This document shows, in pieces, positions 56,401 through 64,000 of a stretch of DNA of 64,000 bases; position 1 is the first letter of the stretch; the number at the start of each line of letters is the position of its first letter. The DNA comes from Atrina japonica (Eukaryota; Mollusca; Bivalvia; Pterioida; Pinnidae), in contig BROG01000110.1 of the NCBI GenBank assembly GCA_030159075.1, forward strand, positions 1-64,000. The letters run 5' to 3'. The notes under the pieces were generated by a model, which saw nothing but the letters and a program-made list of their open reading frames with translations, was not told where the DNA came from and ran no database searches. The translations under genes were made by a program, and so were the position numbers.

Positions 56401-59400
56401 ATAAATTGGGATATTTTGGCCATTGTTTAATTTTGGCCAATTTGGTCACCGTGTTAAAATCGCCAAGATTAAACTATCTAAAATTTGTTTTACATTCATT
56501 GGCTGGAAAATCTGGATCTGTTTCTAACAATAAGAATTATTTCTATTTTTACTTTCATTGCTAAATTTGAGAAGTTGCTGGTCACAGAGATCAGGTGGTC
56601 ACTATATGGGGTAAAGAAATATGGGCAATAAGCAAGGGGAATATTGAAAACAGTGGCTAAAGGCAAATTAGACCAATGGCCAAAATATAAGTGGCCAAAA
56701 AATAATTGTTCAGATTTTCTCTGATATGGGACTTATAATAAATTAAGATGGCAATAAAGGATTATGAAAGCATTGTGTTAACATAAAGTTTTAGTTTACA
56801 AAGTAAGATGCGTTGTGTTAACATAAAGTTTTAGTCTACAAAGTAAGATGCATTGTGTTAACATAAAGTTTTAGTCTACAAAGTAAGATGCATTGTGTTA
56901 ACATAAAGTTTTAGTCTACAAAGTAAGATGCATTGTGTTAACATAAAGTTTTAGTCAACAAAGTAAGATGCATTGTGTTAACATAAAGTTTTAGTCTACA
57001 AAGTAAGATGTGTTGTGTTAACATAAAGTTTTAGTCAACAAAGTAAGATGCGTTGTGTTAACATAAAGTTTTAGTCAACAAAGTAAGATGCGTTGTGTTA
57101 ACATAAAGTTTTAGTCTACAAAGTAAGATGTGTTGTGTTAACATAAAGTTTTAGTCTACAAAGTAAGATGTGTTGTGTTAACATAAAGTTTTAGTCTACA
57201 AAGTAAGATGCATTGTGTTAACATAAAGTTTTAGTCTACAAAGTAAGATGCTATAGATCTGGAAAGAAAATGACATGTCACGGGGGACGAGTACCAATGT
57301 CTTACTACTCGTCCTTATGCCATTTTTACTTGTCCAGGACGGGTGGACAAGTGCATTTCTCTTGCTCTGCTGTTACTAAAAATAAATATATATTTTGTTA
57401 GCTTATGAGGTAATCTAAAATGTGATTGCATACATGGTCAAAAGGTCAATTATGAAGGTCACTGTTACTAAAAATAGTTAAATATCACTATGTTTTGATT
57501 TCCAGATGATAACTTGACTTACAGATGCTAGATATTAATAATGAAGCTTGATATAGATTATGAGGGGCTATAGTGTGGATTGTCTGTGAGGTCAGAAGGT
57601 CAATTATGAAGGTCATCATTGTTAAAAATAGATATTTATGGTTATATTTGGTTTCCAGATGATAGTTTGACTCACATATATCAGATATGAATGAAACATA
57701 ATACTATATTAGATTATGAGGGTTTAGTGTGGCATTGTCTATGAGGTCAAAAGGTCAACCAAGAAGGTTAAAAAGTTATACCCATAGTTATTTTCAGATG
57801 ATAACTTTGGGTTGACAATTTTGTTTGCATTTTGATATGTGTTAGCTTATGAGGACATCTAGTGTAAGATTGAGGACATCTAGTGTAAGATTGTTTTTTG
57901 GTCAAGAGGTCAGATATGAAATATGAAGATCAATTGCTAAAAATAGGCCATTTTAGCAAGTTTACTTTCTAGGTCATAACATGAATAAGGGAAATCATAT
58001 ATAGATGAAATTTGATACATAAGCTTATGAGGTTATCTAGAGTGGGATTGTGTTTGGGGTTAATTGATTAACTATGAAAGTCATGGATGCTCAAAATAGA
58101 CATAGCTATAATTTGGTTTCCAGATGATAACTTGAGTTACAGATGCCAGATATGATTGAAACTTGATTCTATGTTACCTTATGAAGTAATCTAGTGTGGG
58201 ATCATGTATGGAATTTTAACATCAACTATCAAACTCGATTGCAATTTGATATTTCATAAAGAGATATATTATGGAAATATATAATGGGTCACTATTTCAA
58301 ATTTCCAGGTCAATGTTGCAATCAAGGTCTCGACTACTTCAAAATTGTGATTATGGCAGGGGACAAGTGTTGTACTCAACACTGGCTGTAAGCTTGTTAT
58401 ACCTGGAAATATTTTGTGAATGTAGTCTTTGCATATTAGATAAGAAATATTTTGCAAAGTTAAACACCACACAAACTATTCACACAAATACTTCGGTCAT
58501 CGTTAAAAAAATTATCTGTTTGATGTGTTCCAACCAGTAGTTCGGAAGTTGTTCAGCAGGTAATCAATTTCAGATATTTAATATGGAAAAAAATAAGAAG
58601 ACGAAACTGCCCAAAATATTTGGGCCAGGGATTTAAAAATGGACCGATTGGGTTTAAAGTTTAAACTTTATTTATTTTACAACAATTGAAAAACAAGTAA
58701 TTTCAACTAATATTAATATCTCTCATTGGCCGTGATGTTGGTGTGTTGAGGTCCTTGATGTGGGAGGAAAACTGGAGTATCTGGAGAAAACCCAAGCGTC
58801 CAACTTGGTGACTGCTATACCATCTTACATACTCCCCTGTCCAATCCAAGGATTGAACTCGAGTTGCATTGGTGAGAAGCAAGTACGCTAAGCACTGTGC
58901 TACCCAGACACCCCAGTTGGAACAATTCATTTTTTTATTTCTGGCTGAACATATTTGATAACTAGTCCTTTTTTGTGCATAAATCAAACACAAAAGGATT
59001 TTTAGTACGAAAATGATAAGTAGGTTACGATATTATGCAAAAAAGAATTATTAGCGATGGATTGAATGAATACAGGTGTATTGACAGCTAATGGTAATCT
59101 GGACCGCACACTTGTATATCTATCACACATGTCTTTGAGTTACTGCTTATTATTTTGTAGGATGTTTTAAAAAATTTCTGATTTGATATTCAAAACAGTC
59201 ACAAGTCATACATGTTTAAGAGACTTTGACCTATTTTAAATCAGTTTATATACATAAAATGGGCATTCATGTATTTCAAGCCTTACCAATCGTCATAGGC
59301 ATTAGATGGATTTAACATGTACATTTCATCTCAATGAAACTGATCATTTTGTTGTTTTAGGTGCAAGCAGATGGTTTTAGTTACAAAGAGAGCAATGTTT

Positions 59401-62286
59401 GATATTGTTGATCCAGCAACTAAACAGGTATAGTCTATGTATATCTTGTGATGGCACATTGATGTGACTTCAATTTTTAAGAAATCACAGAAAGTCAATT
59501 CTACAGCATTTTAATACACACCAAAAATAATATATGTAAATCCAACTAAAATACTTTTGTTCATCCTAAACAATTGTAAATTCCATTGCAACATGTGAAA
59601 GGCCAACTGATACACATGTACATTGTAAGTCAAACTGAAAGACATGTAAATCCAACTTAAAACACATGCAAGGCCAACTGAAACACTTTTTAGTCCTACT
59701 GAAACATGTAAATCCAACATAAAACACATGCAAGGCCAACTGAAACACTTTTTAGTCCTACTGAAACATGTAAATCCAACTGGAACTCTTGTAAGTCCAA
59801 CTGAAACAATTGTATGTCCAACTGAATCACATGTATGTCCAACTGAAAAACCATGTAAGTCCAACTGAAACAATTGTAAATTCCACTGAAACATATAATT
59901 CCAACTGAAAAACCATGTAAGTCCATCTGAAACAATTGTAAATTCCACTGAAACATATAATTCCAACTGAAAAACCATGTAAGTCCAACTGAAACAATTG
60001 TAAATTCCACTGAAACATATAATTCCAACTGAAAAACCATGTAAGTCCAACTGAAACAATTGTAAGTTCCACTGAAACATATAATTCCAACTGAAACAAT
60101 TGTAAATTCCACTGAAACATATAATTCCAACTGAAAAACCATGTAAGTCCAACTGAAACACATTTATGTACAACTGGTCCAAGTCATTGTACAACTGAAT
60201 CATCTAGATCAAACTGACACACATGCTGTCTAATTGAAACACTTGTACAGTCCATCAGAAATTACAAGTTATATTTGATTGGATGGTATAAATGTTGTGT
60301 GTAAATTGTAATCAGAAAATGGGAAATTTTAAATCTCTCAATACAAATATCATAGGTCAATACATACTAAACTCATCAACCCCTGAAAATCAATGGACTC
60401 TGCTGTAAATCAATGACTTAAACCAATCCAAATATGTCTTCAGGGTCAAATGAGTTAAAAAAGACAACTCTCAAGTACGGTACCGGACAAAATATTATCT
60501 TACAAGATTTTGTATATGAAAGTCCAAGCTCAATTGAGACTCTGTATTAAAAAATTAAACATTCTTATAAAATGAAATGCTATATCCAATCTTTTAAATG
60601 TTTGGTCTTTTTTTTTTATTTACTTTAAAGGTGTCCACCGATGTTGACCATCGGATGACGGTCTTTCGTCACCATTTCTTGTCACATTCAGGAACGAGAA
60701 CTTTTCTTAAATCATGGAAAACAGATATAGATATTGACCCCAATGGTGTCTGGGTTGTTCAAGAACAGAGTGTGTGGGAGTTTGCCCAGAAGCAGGTAAA
60801 ATGGTCATTAATGATATTATTTTCCCTGTAACTTTGATTATACATGTATACTGTATACCTGGACATTTTTGCCCCAGGTTATTTTTGCCCCTTTACGACA
60901 AAACATATTCACCCCATTTTGAATTCCCCCTAAATCACCATAGAATCATGGATGTCATGAATGTCCATGCTTCAGTTGTTCAGCTTGGAAATTTTGCTTT
61001 CATTTTTAGATCGCCTGTTCGAAGAATAGAAGAGCTATTGCTGTCACTGCTTCGGCGTCGTCCTTTTTCTGTGTTAATCTGTTTGTTTCAGTCCATTGTG
61101 GGCAGAGTACTGCAGTTACAGCCATTTCACACGCACTTTGTCTAGGGTCATTACTCAACAGTGCACTGGGATGCTGGTTGCTATGGCCTAATTTGGACCC
61201 AAATTTTTAGGTCATCTGGACTTCGTAATTTACTGTATAAATAGTCCTGTGTTAAGCTTTTTGTTTCAGTCCATTGTCTGTAGTCTTGAAAAGGTTAAGT
61301 CAAAGATTGCACTGTAAGTCAGTAGTCTGAATTCATACTTAAGTGATAATGTTCATTTCAGGTTCATCAGATTCATTACCTAGCTGTTCCTCTGAACAAA
61401 GAAGGAGTAGATACTTTTGTAGGCATTAGCAATGTGGTACGTACAATAATTTTTATCTTTGTTTTCATCATACTAGAAGGTGACACTTTAAGGGTTTTGC
61501 GGGAGAGAATGAATATAGAGGGATATAAGACTTAATTTATTTTCAGATTGCATCCTTGAAGGTGAAAGGAAAATATCTTCTAATGACATTAGGTAATCAA
61601 TGCATTTCTTTACAAATGAATTGGTGGATAACAGGGCTAAAGGAATTATGTAGTTTTTAAAGGTTAAAAGTGATAAAAGAGTTGTCCAGGATGGGCAGAA
61701 ACTTTTAATTTTGGGACACAAAATTCATGTATCTACCTAGAAATTTGTGTATTTTAAATAAAGCTTTTTTGTTTTAAGTATTATATCATAATGGTCCATC
61801 TTTTCACCCCCAGGTATTTTTAAAAGAGTGCTCTTAACTTGTTTAACTAGACCAGTCTATTTTTTCAGAGGGTTTAAAAGAGTTAATTACAAAAAGCAAT
61901 TTGTAGGTATAAAGGATATTATACCTGTTTGGTTTTCCCATGTCTCAAACAGAGTTTCTTGGAAGTTTTGAAATCTGGAACTAAAAAGGTTTTGATATTT
62001 ATTTTAGTGGACACATGACTGGGTTTGTGTATGTAAATTGGAGAAAGGAGAAAAAAGATGGTAAGTATCATTGGCATTCAAAATGTAATCTGATGAATAT
62101 TTAAAAGACCATGTTCTTAATTATTTGTATCCATTTGGAATCATAGAAACTGTTTAAGTCGAATTATACCCTGGAAACAGTACTGATAATTAATCTTACA
62201 GTATTTCATCTATCTCTTTTAGTAAAAAGTGTAAAAATATGTCATCCAAGGGAAAGTCTATACCACCACAGAATTCCAACAGAAAA
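40703..62286 (+). CDS. PGAP1: PGAP1, GPI inositol-deacylase, N-terminal part, 16 coding exons
   Basis: PGAP1 is an ER multi-pass membrane lipase that removes the acyl chain from the inositol of newly attached GPI anchors, a step needed for efficient export. Exons: 40703-40834, 43429-43496, 44595-44615, 45807-45871, 47561-47649, 49340-49382, 51716-51807, 52887-52983, 53354-53511, 54703-54735, 56023-56075, 59361-59427, 60631-60795, 61362-61436, 62008-62060 and 62223-62286. All are GT-AG and phases agree, giving 425 residues. A membrane segment (about 5-25) precedes [17 protein letters not shown]. The lipase motif VGHSMGG places the nucleophile Ser at 169, followed by TQATPHQAP and [16 protein letters not shown]. 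The membrane-rich C-terminal part is beyond the window. Human PGAP1 is 922 residues. Confidence 0.96.
40835..42669. other. PGAP1 intron 1, left part
   Basis: AT-rich, with no recognised element or frame. Confidence 0.45.
42670..42925 (+). mobile_element. tRNA-derived SINE, sense orientation
   Basis: GTTCCATAGCCGAGTGGTTA looks like the 5' end and box A of a tRNA-Ser/Leu-type head. Box B is poorly kept (GAAGTCTCTCACTTTTAGTC). The body ends with repeated ATTCAAATTCAAA words. Confidence 0.7.
43429..43496 (+). CDS. PGAP1: PGAP1 coding exon 2
   Basis: Residues 45-67: [20 protein letters not shown] then GEG. Human has LAKRYPAYELYLYGEG. Acceptor GTTCAG, donor GTATGT. Confidence 0.94.
44314..44428. 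repeat. (AT)n-rich microsatellite, ~115 bp
   Basis: AT dinucleotides with a few interruptions (AATATATAACC, ATTATAT, AAATAT). It lies 166 bp upstream of PGAP1 exon 3. Confidence 0.97.
44595..44615 (+). CDS. PGAP1: PGAP1 coding exon 3, 21-nt microexon
   Basis: TCCATATGCCAAGCAAGTTG plus G, between acceptor TTTCAG and donor GTGAGT. It supplies PYAKQV between GEG and [12 protein letters not shown], the position of SYAEEHKILPL in human. Skipping it would remove seven residues without a frameshift. Confidence 0.9.
45228..45620. repeat. Three tandem units of ~130-155 bp
   Basis: ATTTGGTATACATGGTAATG, TCAAGACAATGTG, AAAAATTATGGGGATC and TATTACAGAGTTA-type blocks recur three times in order with moderate divergence. 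It lies upstream of PGAP1 exon 4. Confidence 0.85.
45807..45871 (+). CDS. PGAP1: PGAP1 coding exon 4
   Basis: Residues 74-96: [20 protein letters not shown] then Q. Human has LTGIPVLFLPGNAGSYKQ; this is the oxyanion-side loop region of the lipase. Acceptor TTTTCAG, donor GTATGA. Confidence 0.96.
46230..46510 (-). mobile_element. tRNA-derived SINE, minus strand
   Basis: Read on the minus strand the head is CAACTGGTGGTTTAACAGTA then GGTCCTGGCTTCAATTCCTG, with box A- and box B-like words. The body continues to about 46230. A more diverged relative is at 17775-17995. Confidence 0.72.
47561..47649 (+). CDS. PGAP1: PGAP1 coding exon 5
   Basis: Residues 96-125: [20 protein letters not shown] then [10 protein letters not shown]. 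Human has [20 protein letters not shown]. Acceptor AAACAG, donor GTAAGT. Confidence 0.96.
47742..47816. mobile_element. Short fold-back repeat, copy 2 of 3
   Basis: Starts TTAACTCATTCACCCATAAA and ends GGGGATCGACGAGTTAA, with AGAGTCCATTG inside. It is the reverse orientation of the copies at 1217-1307 and 60368-60458. Confidence 0.62.
47916..49035 (+). mobile_element. Bivalve-type dispersed element, plus copy, ~1.1 kb
   Basis: Starts TTTTTAGCTCACCTGAACCA with terminal hairpin CTCACCTGAACC/GGTTCAAGTGAG and ends GTGGCCCATGGGCCTCTTGT. Same family as 30388-31315. Internal blocks TTTTACCTGTGATTAGGTAG and GAGAAATG occur twice. Confidence 0.83.
49340..49382 (+). CDS. PGAP1: PGAP1 coding exon 6, 43 nt
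   Basis: Residues 126-140: [14 protein letters not shown]. Human has ELVALYGGSLQKQT. Acceptor TTTGCAG, donor GTAAGA. Confidence 0.95.
49680..50420. repeat. Four diverged tandem units, ~175 bp
   Basis: GATTTCTGGA words at about 49745, 49917, 50092 and 50269 head similar blocks with GGGGTAAAAAA-type and GACAATTGAA-type words. Strongly diverged and AT-rich. Confidence 0.75.
50571..51066. mobile_element. Tc1/mariner-like MITE, ~495 bp
   Basis: Left TACTAACGGAAAAAAGAAAC, right end read inward TACTAGCGGAAAAAAGAAAC, both continuing TATGTA/TGTGTA. The 26-bp ends have two differences. TA on both outer sides fits a TA target duplication. No coding capacity. Confidence 0.85.
51716..51807 (+). CDS. PGAP1: PGAP1 coding exon 7 (catalytic serine)
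   Basis: Residues 140-170: [20 protein letters not shown] then [10 protein letters not shown]. It carries the GHSMG nucleophile elbow with Ser169 (Ser174 in human). The motif is split by the intron after Met170. Acceptor TTTCAG, donor GTAAAT. Confidence 0.97.
52131..52600 (+). mobile_element. Dispersed element ending GACAACTCTTGTT, copy 1
   Basis: Starts TTAGCTCGCCATGACAAAAG, contains CCTTGACCTTGGACTTTGAC twice and ends TCTTCTGACAACTCTTGTTT. A second copy is at 55058-55545. The family is of the kind found throughout bivalve introns; non-coding. Confidence 0.82.
52887..52983 (+). CDS. PGAP1: PGAP1 coding exon 8
   Basis: Residues 171-203: [20 protein letters not shown] then [12 protein letters not shown]. 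It completes GHSMGG and carries the conserved TQATPHxAP. Acceptor ATAAAG, donor GTAAGT. Confidence 0.97.
53354..53511 (+). CDS. PGAP1: PGAP1 coding exon 9
   Basis: Residues 203-255: [20 protein letters not shown], then [20 protein letters not shown] and ASLNG. Human has [20 protein letters not shown]. Acceptor TTAATAG, donor GTAAGT. Confidence 0.96.
53670..53840. repeat. Minisatellite, ~27-bp unit, about 6 copies
   Basis: Units GTGTATAGGGTCAAGATTTC plus AATTTTT, progressively more regular from left to right. Confidence 0.92.
54703..54735 (+). CDS. PGAP1: PGAP1 coding exon 10, 33-nt microexon
   Basis: Residues 256-266, [11 protein letters not shown], corresponding to LSHHTSALSVVSS in human. 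Acceptor TTTCAG, donor GTAAGT, symmetrical phase 0. Skipping it would preserve the frame. Confidence 0.85.
55058..55545 (+). mobile_element. Dispersed element ending GACAACTCTTGTT, copy 2
   Basis: Starts TTTTAGCTTGGCGGGAAGAA, contains GTACCTTGACGTTTGATCTA and ends TCTTCTGACAACTCTTGTTT. Same family as 52131-52600. Confidence 0.82.
56023..56075 (+). CDS. PGAP1: PGAP1 coding exon 11
   Basis: Residues 267-284: [18 protein letters not shown]. Human has VPKTWVSTDHLSIVW. Acceptor TTTGTAG, donor GTAAGA. Confidence 0.97.
56771..57250. repeat. Minisatellite, exactly twelve 40-bp units
   Basis: Unit CRTTGTGTTAACATAAAGTT then TTAGTCWACAAAGTAAGATG, repeated head to tail 12 times with no indels. Only three sites vary: C/T and A/G at the first two unit positions and T/A in TCWACA. 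Very homogeneous, so recently expanded or gene-converted. Confidence 0.97.
57380..58260. repeat. Diverged tandem units, ~180-200 bp
   Basis: Blocks AGCTTATGAGG, GGTCAAAAGGTCAACTATGA, TTACTAAAAATAG, GGTTTCCAGATGATAACTTG and CAGATATTAATGAAACTTG recur four or more times. Related blocks also occur at 56130-56400, left of the 40-bp array, so this dispersed element was split by or spawned that array. Confidence 0.8.
58650..58920 (-). mobile_element. tRNA-derived SINE, minus strand
   Basis: On the minus strand: GGGGTGTCTGGGTAGCACAG, box A-like TAGCACAGTGCTTAGCG, box B-like CGAGTTCAATCCTTGG, then a body to an A-rich end with AAATAAATAAAG. Different head from the other SINEs in the window. Confidence 0.8.
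59361..59427 (+). CDS. PGAP1: PGAP1 coding exon 12
   Basis: Residues 284-306: [20 protein letters not shown] then KQ. Human has [20 protein letters not shown]. Acceptor TTTTAG, donor GTATAG. Confidence 0.96.
59515..60245. repeat. Minisatellite with ~20-21-bp subunits in ~62-bp higher-order units
   Basis: Subunits share (T)CCAACTGAAACA. Between about 59830 and 60140 they are ordered as a three-subunit unit: GTAAGTCCAACTGAAACAAT, TGTAAATTCCACTGAAACAT, ATAATTCCAACTGAAAAACC. This larger unit repeats at least four times. Flanks are less ordered single subunits. Confidence 0.93.
60368..60458. mobile_element. Short fold-back repeat, copy 3 of 3
   Basis: AAACTCATCAACCCCTGAAA at one end and TTCAGGGTCAAATGAGTTAA at the other. 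Inverted ends of ~18 bp around a core with AATCAATGGACTCTGCTGTA. Confidence 0.65.
60631..60795 (+). CDS. PGAP1: PGAP1 coding exon 13
   Basis: Residues 307-361: [20 protein letters not shown], then [20 protein letters not shown] and [15 protein letters not shown]. The HHF pair aligns with human VLYHHFIRHPS. Acceptor CTTTAAAG, donor GTAAAA. Confidence 0.94.
61005..61285. repeat. Dispersed repeat, single copy of the 25030-25560 family
   Basis: AGAGCTATTGCTGTCACTGC, GTTTCAGTCCATTGTGGGCA, GGTCATTACTCAACA and CCTGTGTTAAGC are shared in order with 25030-25560. Confidence 0.82.
61362..61436 (+). CDS. PGAP1: PGAP1 coding exon 14
   Basis: Residues 362-386: [20 protein letters not shown] then GISNV. 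Aligns with the region before TNSWIFACINST in human. Acceptor TTTCAG, donor GTACGT. Confidence 0.9.
62008..62060 (+). CDS. PGAP1: PGAP1 coding exon 15
   Basis: Residues 387-404: [18 protein letters not shown], in the place of SWIFACINSTSMCLQG. Acceptor ATTTTAG, donor GTAAGT. Confidence 0.85.
62223..62286 (+). CDS. PGAP1: PGAP1 coding exon 16
   Basis: Residues 404-425: [20 protein letters not shown] then K. Poorly conserved region. Placed by phase (one base completing Cys), acceptor CTTTTAG and donor GTAAGT. The next exon lies beyond the window. Confidence 0.75.
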
Positions 62287-62296
62287 GTAAGTATTA

Positions 62297-63312
62297 CACC
62301 TTACCTGTACCCCCTTACAATTCTGTATAATGTACCCCCTTACAATTCTGTATAATGTACCCCCTTAAACTTCTATGTAATGTTCCCCTTACATTTTTGT
62401 TTAATGTACACCTTACAATCTGTATAAAATACCCCCTTACAATTCTGTATAATGTACACCTTACAATTCTGTATAATGTACCCCTTACAATTCTGTATAA
62501 TGTACCCCTTACAATTCTGTATAATGTACCCCTTACAATTCTGTATAATGTACCCCTTCAATTCTGTATAATGTACACCTTACAATTCTGTATAATGTAC
62601 CCCTTACAATTCTGTATAATGTACCCCTTACAATTCTGTATAATGTACCCCTTACAATTCTTTATAATGTACCCCTTCAATTCTGTATAATGTACACCTT
62701 ACAATTCTGTATAATGTACCCCTTACAATTCTGTATAATGTACCCCTTACAATTCTGTATAATGTACCCCTTACAATTCTGTATAATGTACCCCTTACAA
62801 TTCTGTATAATATACCCCCTTACAATTCTGTATAATGTACCCCCTTACAATTCTGTATAATCTACCCCCTTACAATTCTGTATAATGTACCCCATTACAA
62901 TTCTGTATAATGTACCCCTTACAATTATGTATAATGTATTCCCTTGCAATTCTGTATTATGTACCCCTTACAATTCTGTATGATGTACCCCTTACAATTC
63001 TGTATAATGTATTCCCTTACAATTCTGTATTATGTACCCCATTACAATTCTGTATGATGTACCCCTTACAATTCTGTATAATGTACCCCATTACAATTCT
63101 GTATAATGTATTCCCTTGCAATTCTGTATTATGTACCCCTTACAATTATGTATAATGTATTCCCTTACAATTCTGTATTATGTACCCCATTACAATTCTG
63201 TATGATGTACCCCTTACAATTCTGTATAATGTACCCCATTACAATTCTGTATAATGTACCCCATTACAATTCTGTATAATGTACACATTACAATTCTGTA
63301 TGATGTACACTT
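62297..63312. repeat. Minisatellite, 24-bp unit, about 42 copies
   Basis: Unit CCCCTTACAATTCTGTATAA then TGTA, with variants CCCCCTT, CCCATT and ATTCCCTT. It begins about 10 bp after the PGAP1 exon 16 donor and gives long spurious frames on both strands. Confidence 0.97.
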
Positions 63313-64000
63313 ATGACCTACCTAATTTACAACTGTGTGTATGAAGTACACCTGTCTGTATGATGTACACCTGTTTGTGTAATGTACACCTGTCTGTATG
63401 ATGTTCACTAACAATCTTGTATGATGTACACCTATCTGTGTGATGTACATCTGTGCATAATGTACACTAGTATATTTGATGTACACCTGTCTTTATGATG
63501 TACATCTGTCTGTATGATGTATTATTGTCTGTATGATGTACACCTTTCTGTATGGCATACACCCGTGTGCATAATGTACACTTGTCTGTATGATGTACAC
63601 TTGTCTGTATGATGTACACTTGTCTATATGATGTACACCTGTCCGTATGATGTACACTTGTCTGTATGAAGTACACTTGTCTGTATGATGTACATCTGTC
63701 TGTATGATGTACATCTGTCTGTATGATGTACATCTGTCTGTATGATGTACACCTGTCTGTATGATGTACACCTGTCTGTATGATGTACACCTGTCTGTAT
63801 GATGTACACCTGTCTGTATAATGTACACCTGTCTATATGATGTACACCTGTCTGTATGATGTACACCTGTCTGTATGATGTACACCTGTCTGTATGATGT
63901 ACACCTGTCTGTATGATGTACACCTGTCTGTATGATGTACACCTGTCTATGATGTACACCTGTCTATGATGTACACCTGTCTATATGATGTACACCTGTC
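63313..64000. repeat. Minisatellite, ~20-bp unit, runs off the window
   Basis: Unit CACCTGTCTGTATGATGTA plus one base, about 33 copies, more regular towards the right edge. It shares TCTGTATRATGTA with the 24-bp array that it follows directly. Confidence 0.97.

Noticed and set aside
56771..57250. Regular direct repeats resembling a CRISPR array
   Set aside because: Units are contiguous 40-mers with no unique spacers, in an animal intron, without cas genes.
58703..58993. 96-residue minus-strand frame
   Set aside because: It is the translation of the minus-strand SINE at 58650-58920.
59511..60203. 230-residue minus-strand frame
   Set aside because: It lies wholly in the 59515-60245 minisatellite and simply repeats its 20-21-bp subunit.
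62355..62690. Frames in the 24-bp array
   Set aside because: Pure repeat translation in a PGAP1 intron.
63493..63959. 149- and 111-residue minus-strand frames with repeated HHTDRCTSYRQ
   Set aside because: Pure translation of the 20-bp array.

Overview
The window is nuclear DNA from an animal, most likely a bivalve mollusc. It is AT-rich and has spliced genes with GT-AG introns of 0.1 to 8 kb. It carries several tRNA-headed SINEs, one ending in the (caaa)n-type tail seen in bivalve SINEs, and dispersed repeats of a kind common in bivalves (the 'TTAGCTCACCTGAACC' and 'GACAACTCTTGTT' families). The organism call is inference from gene sequences and repeat style; no species can be named.

Four protein-coding genes were rebuilt exon by exon from conserved residues plus splice signals. 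(1) SNX29 (RUNDC2), minus strand, 144 to about 10342: nine coding exons holding the RUN domain and the basic/acidic linker; the coiled coil and PX domain lie beyond the left edge. (2) RPL10, plus strand, 10507 to 23797: four of the five expected coding exons are found, but the ~59-nt exon for residues ~8-28 is not visible. (3) NUDCD3, minus strand, 28409 to 40517: all eight coding exons, 387 residues. (4) PGAP1, plus strand, from 40703 past the right edge: 16 coding exons, the first 425 residues, including the GHSMGG lipase motif.

The genes form two head-to-head pairs, SNX29/RPL10 (start codons 164 bp apart) and NUDCD3/PGAP1 (185 bp apart), each a probable shared promoter. RPL10 and NUDCD3 converge across a 4.6-kb intergenic stretch filled with repeats and small DNA elements.

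The most interesting element is in the last RPL10 intron (15600-23635). It holds six well-formed copies, plus one decayed copy, of an H/ACA snoRNA of about 126 nt. An invariant 5' guide pocket fits a conserved segment of large-subunit rRNA. Segmental duplication has multiplied the snoRNA, so several snoRNAs share one intron. The same intron holds an apparently perfect 137-bp inverted repeat and a 1.17-kb hAT-like element.

Introns elsewhere contain minisatellites with periods of about 20, 24, 27, 38, 40, 60, 63 and 78 bp, microsatellites, MITEs with terminal inverted repeats, fold-back elements and SINEs. There are no bacterial, viral or CRISPR features. The proteins act in separate pathways: membrane trafficking (SNX29), the ribosome (RPL10), Hsp90-linked folding of dynein and related clients (NUDCD3) and GPI-anchor remodelling in the ER (PGAP1). 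The window is a chance neighbourhood, not a pathway cluster.
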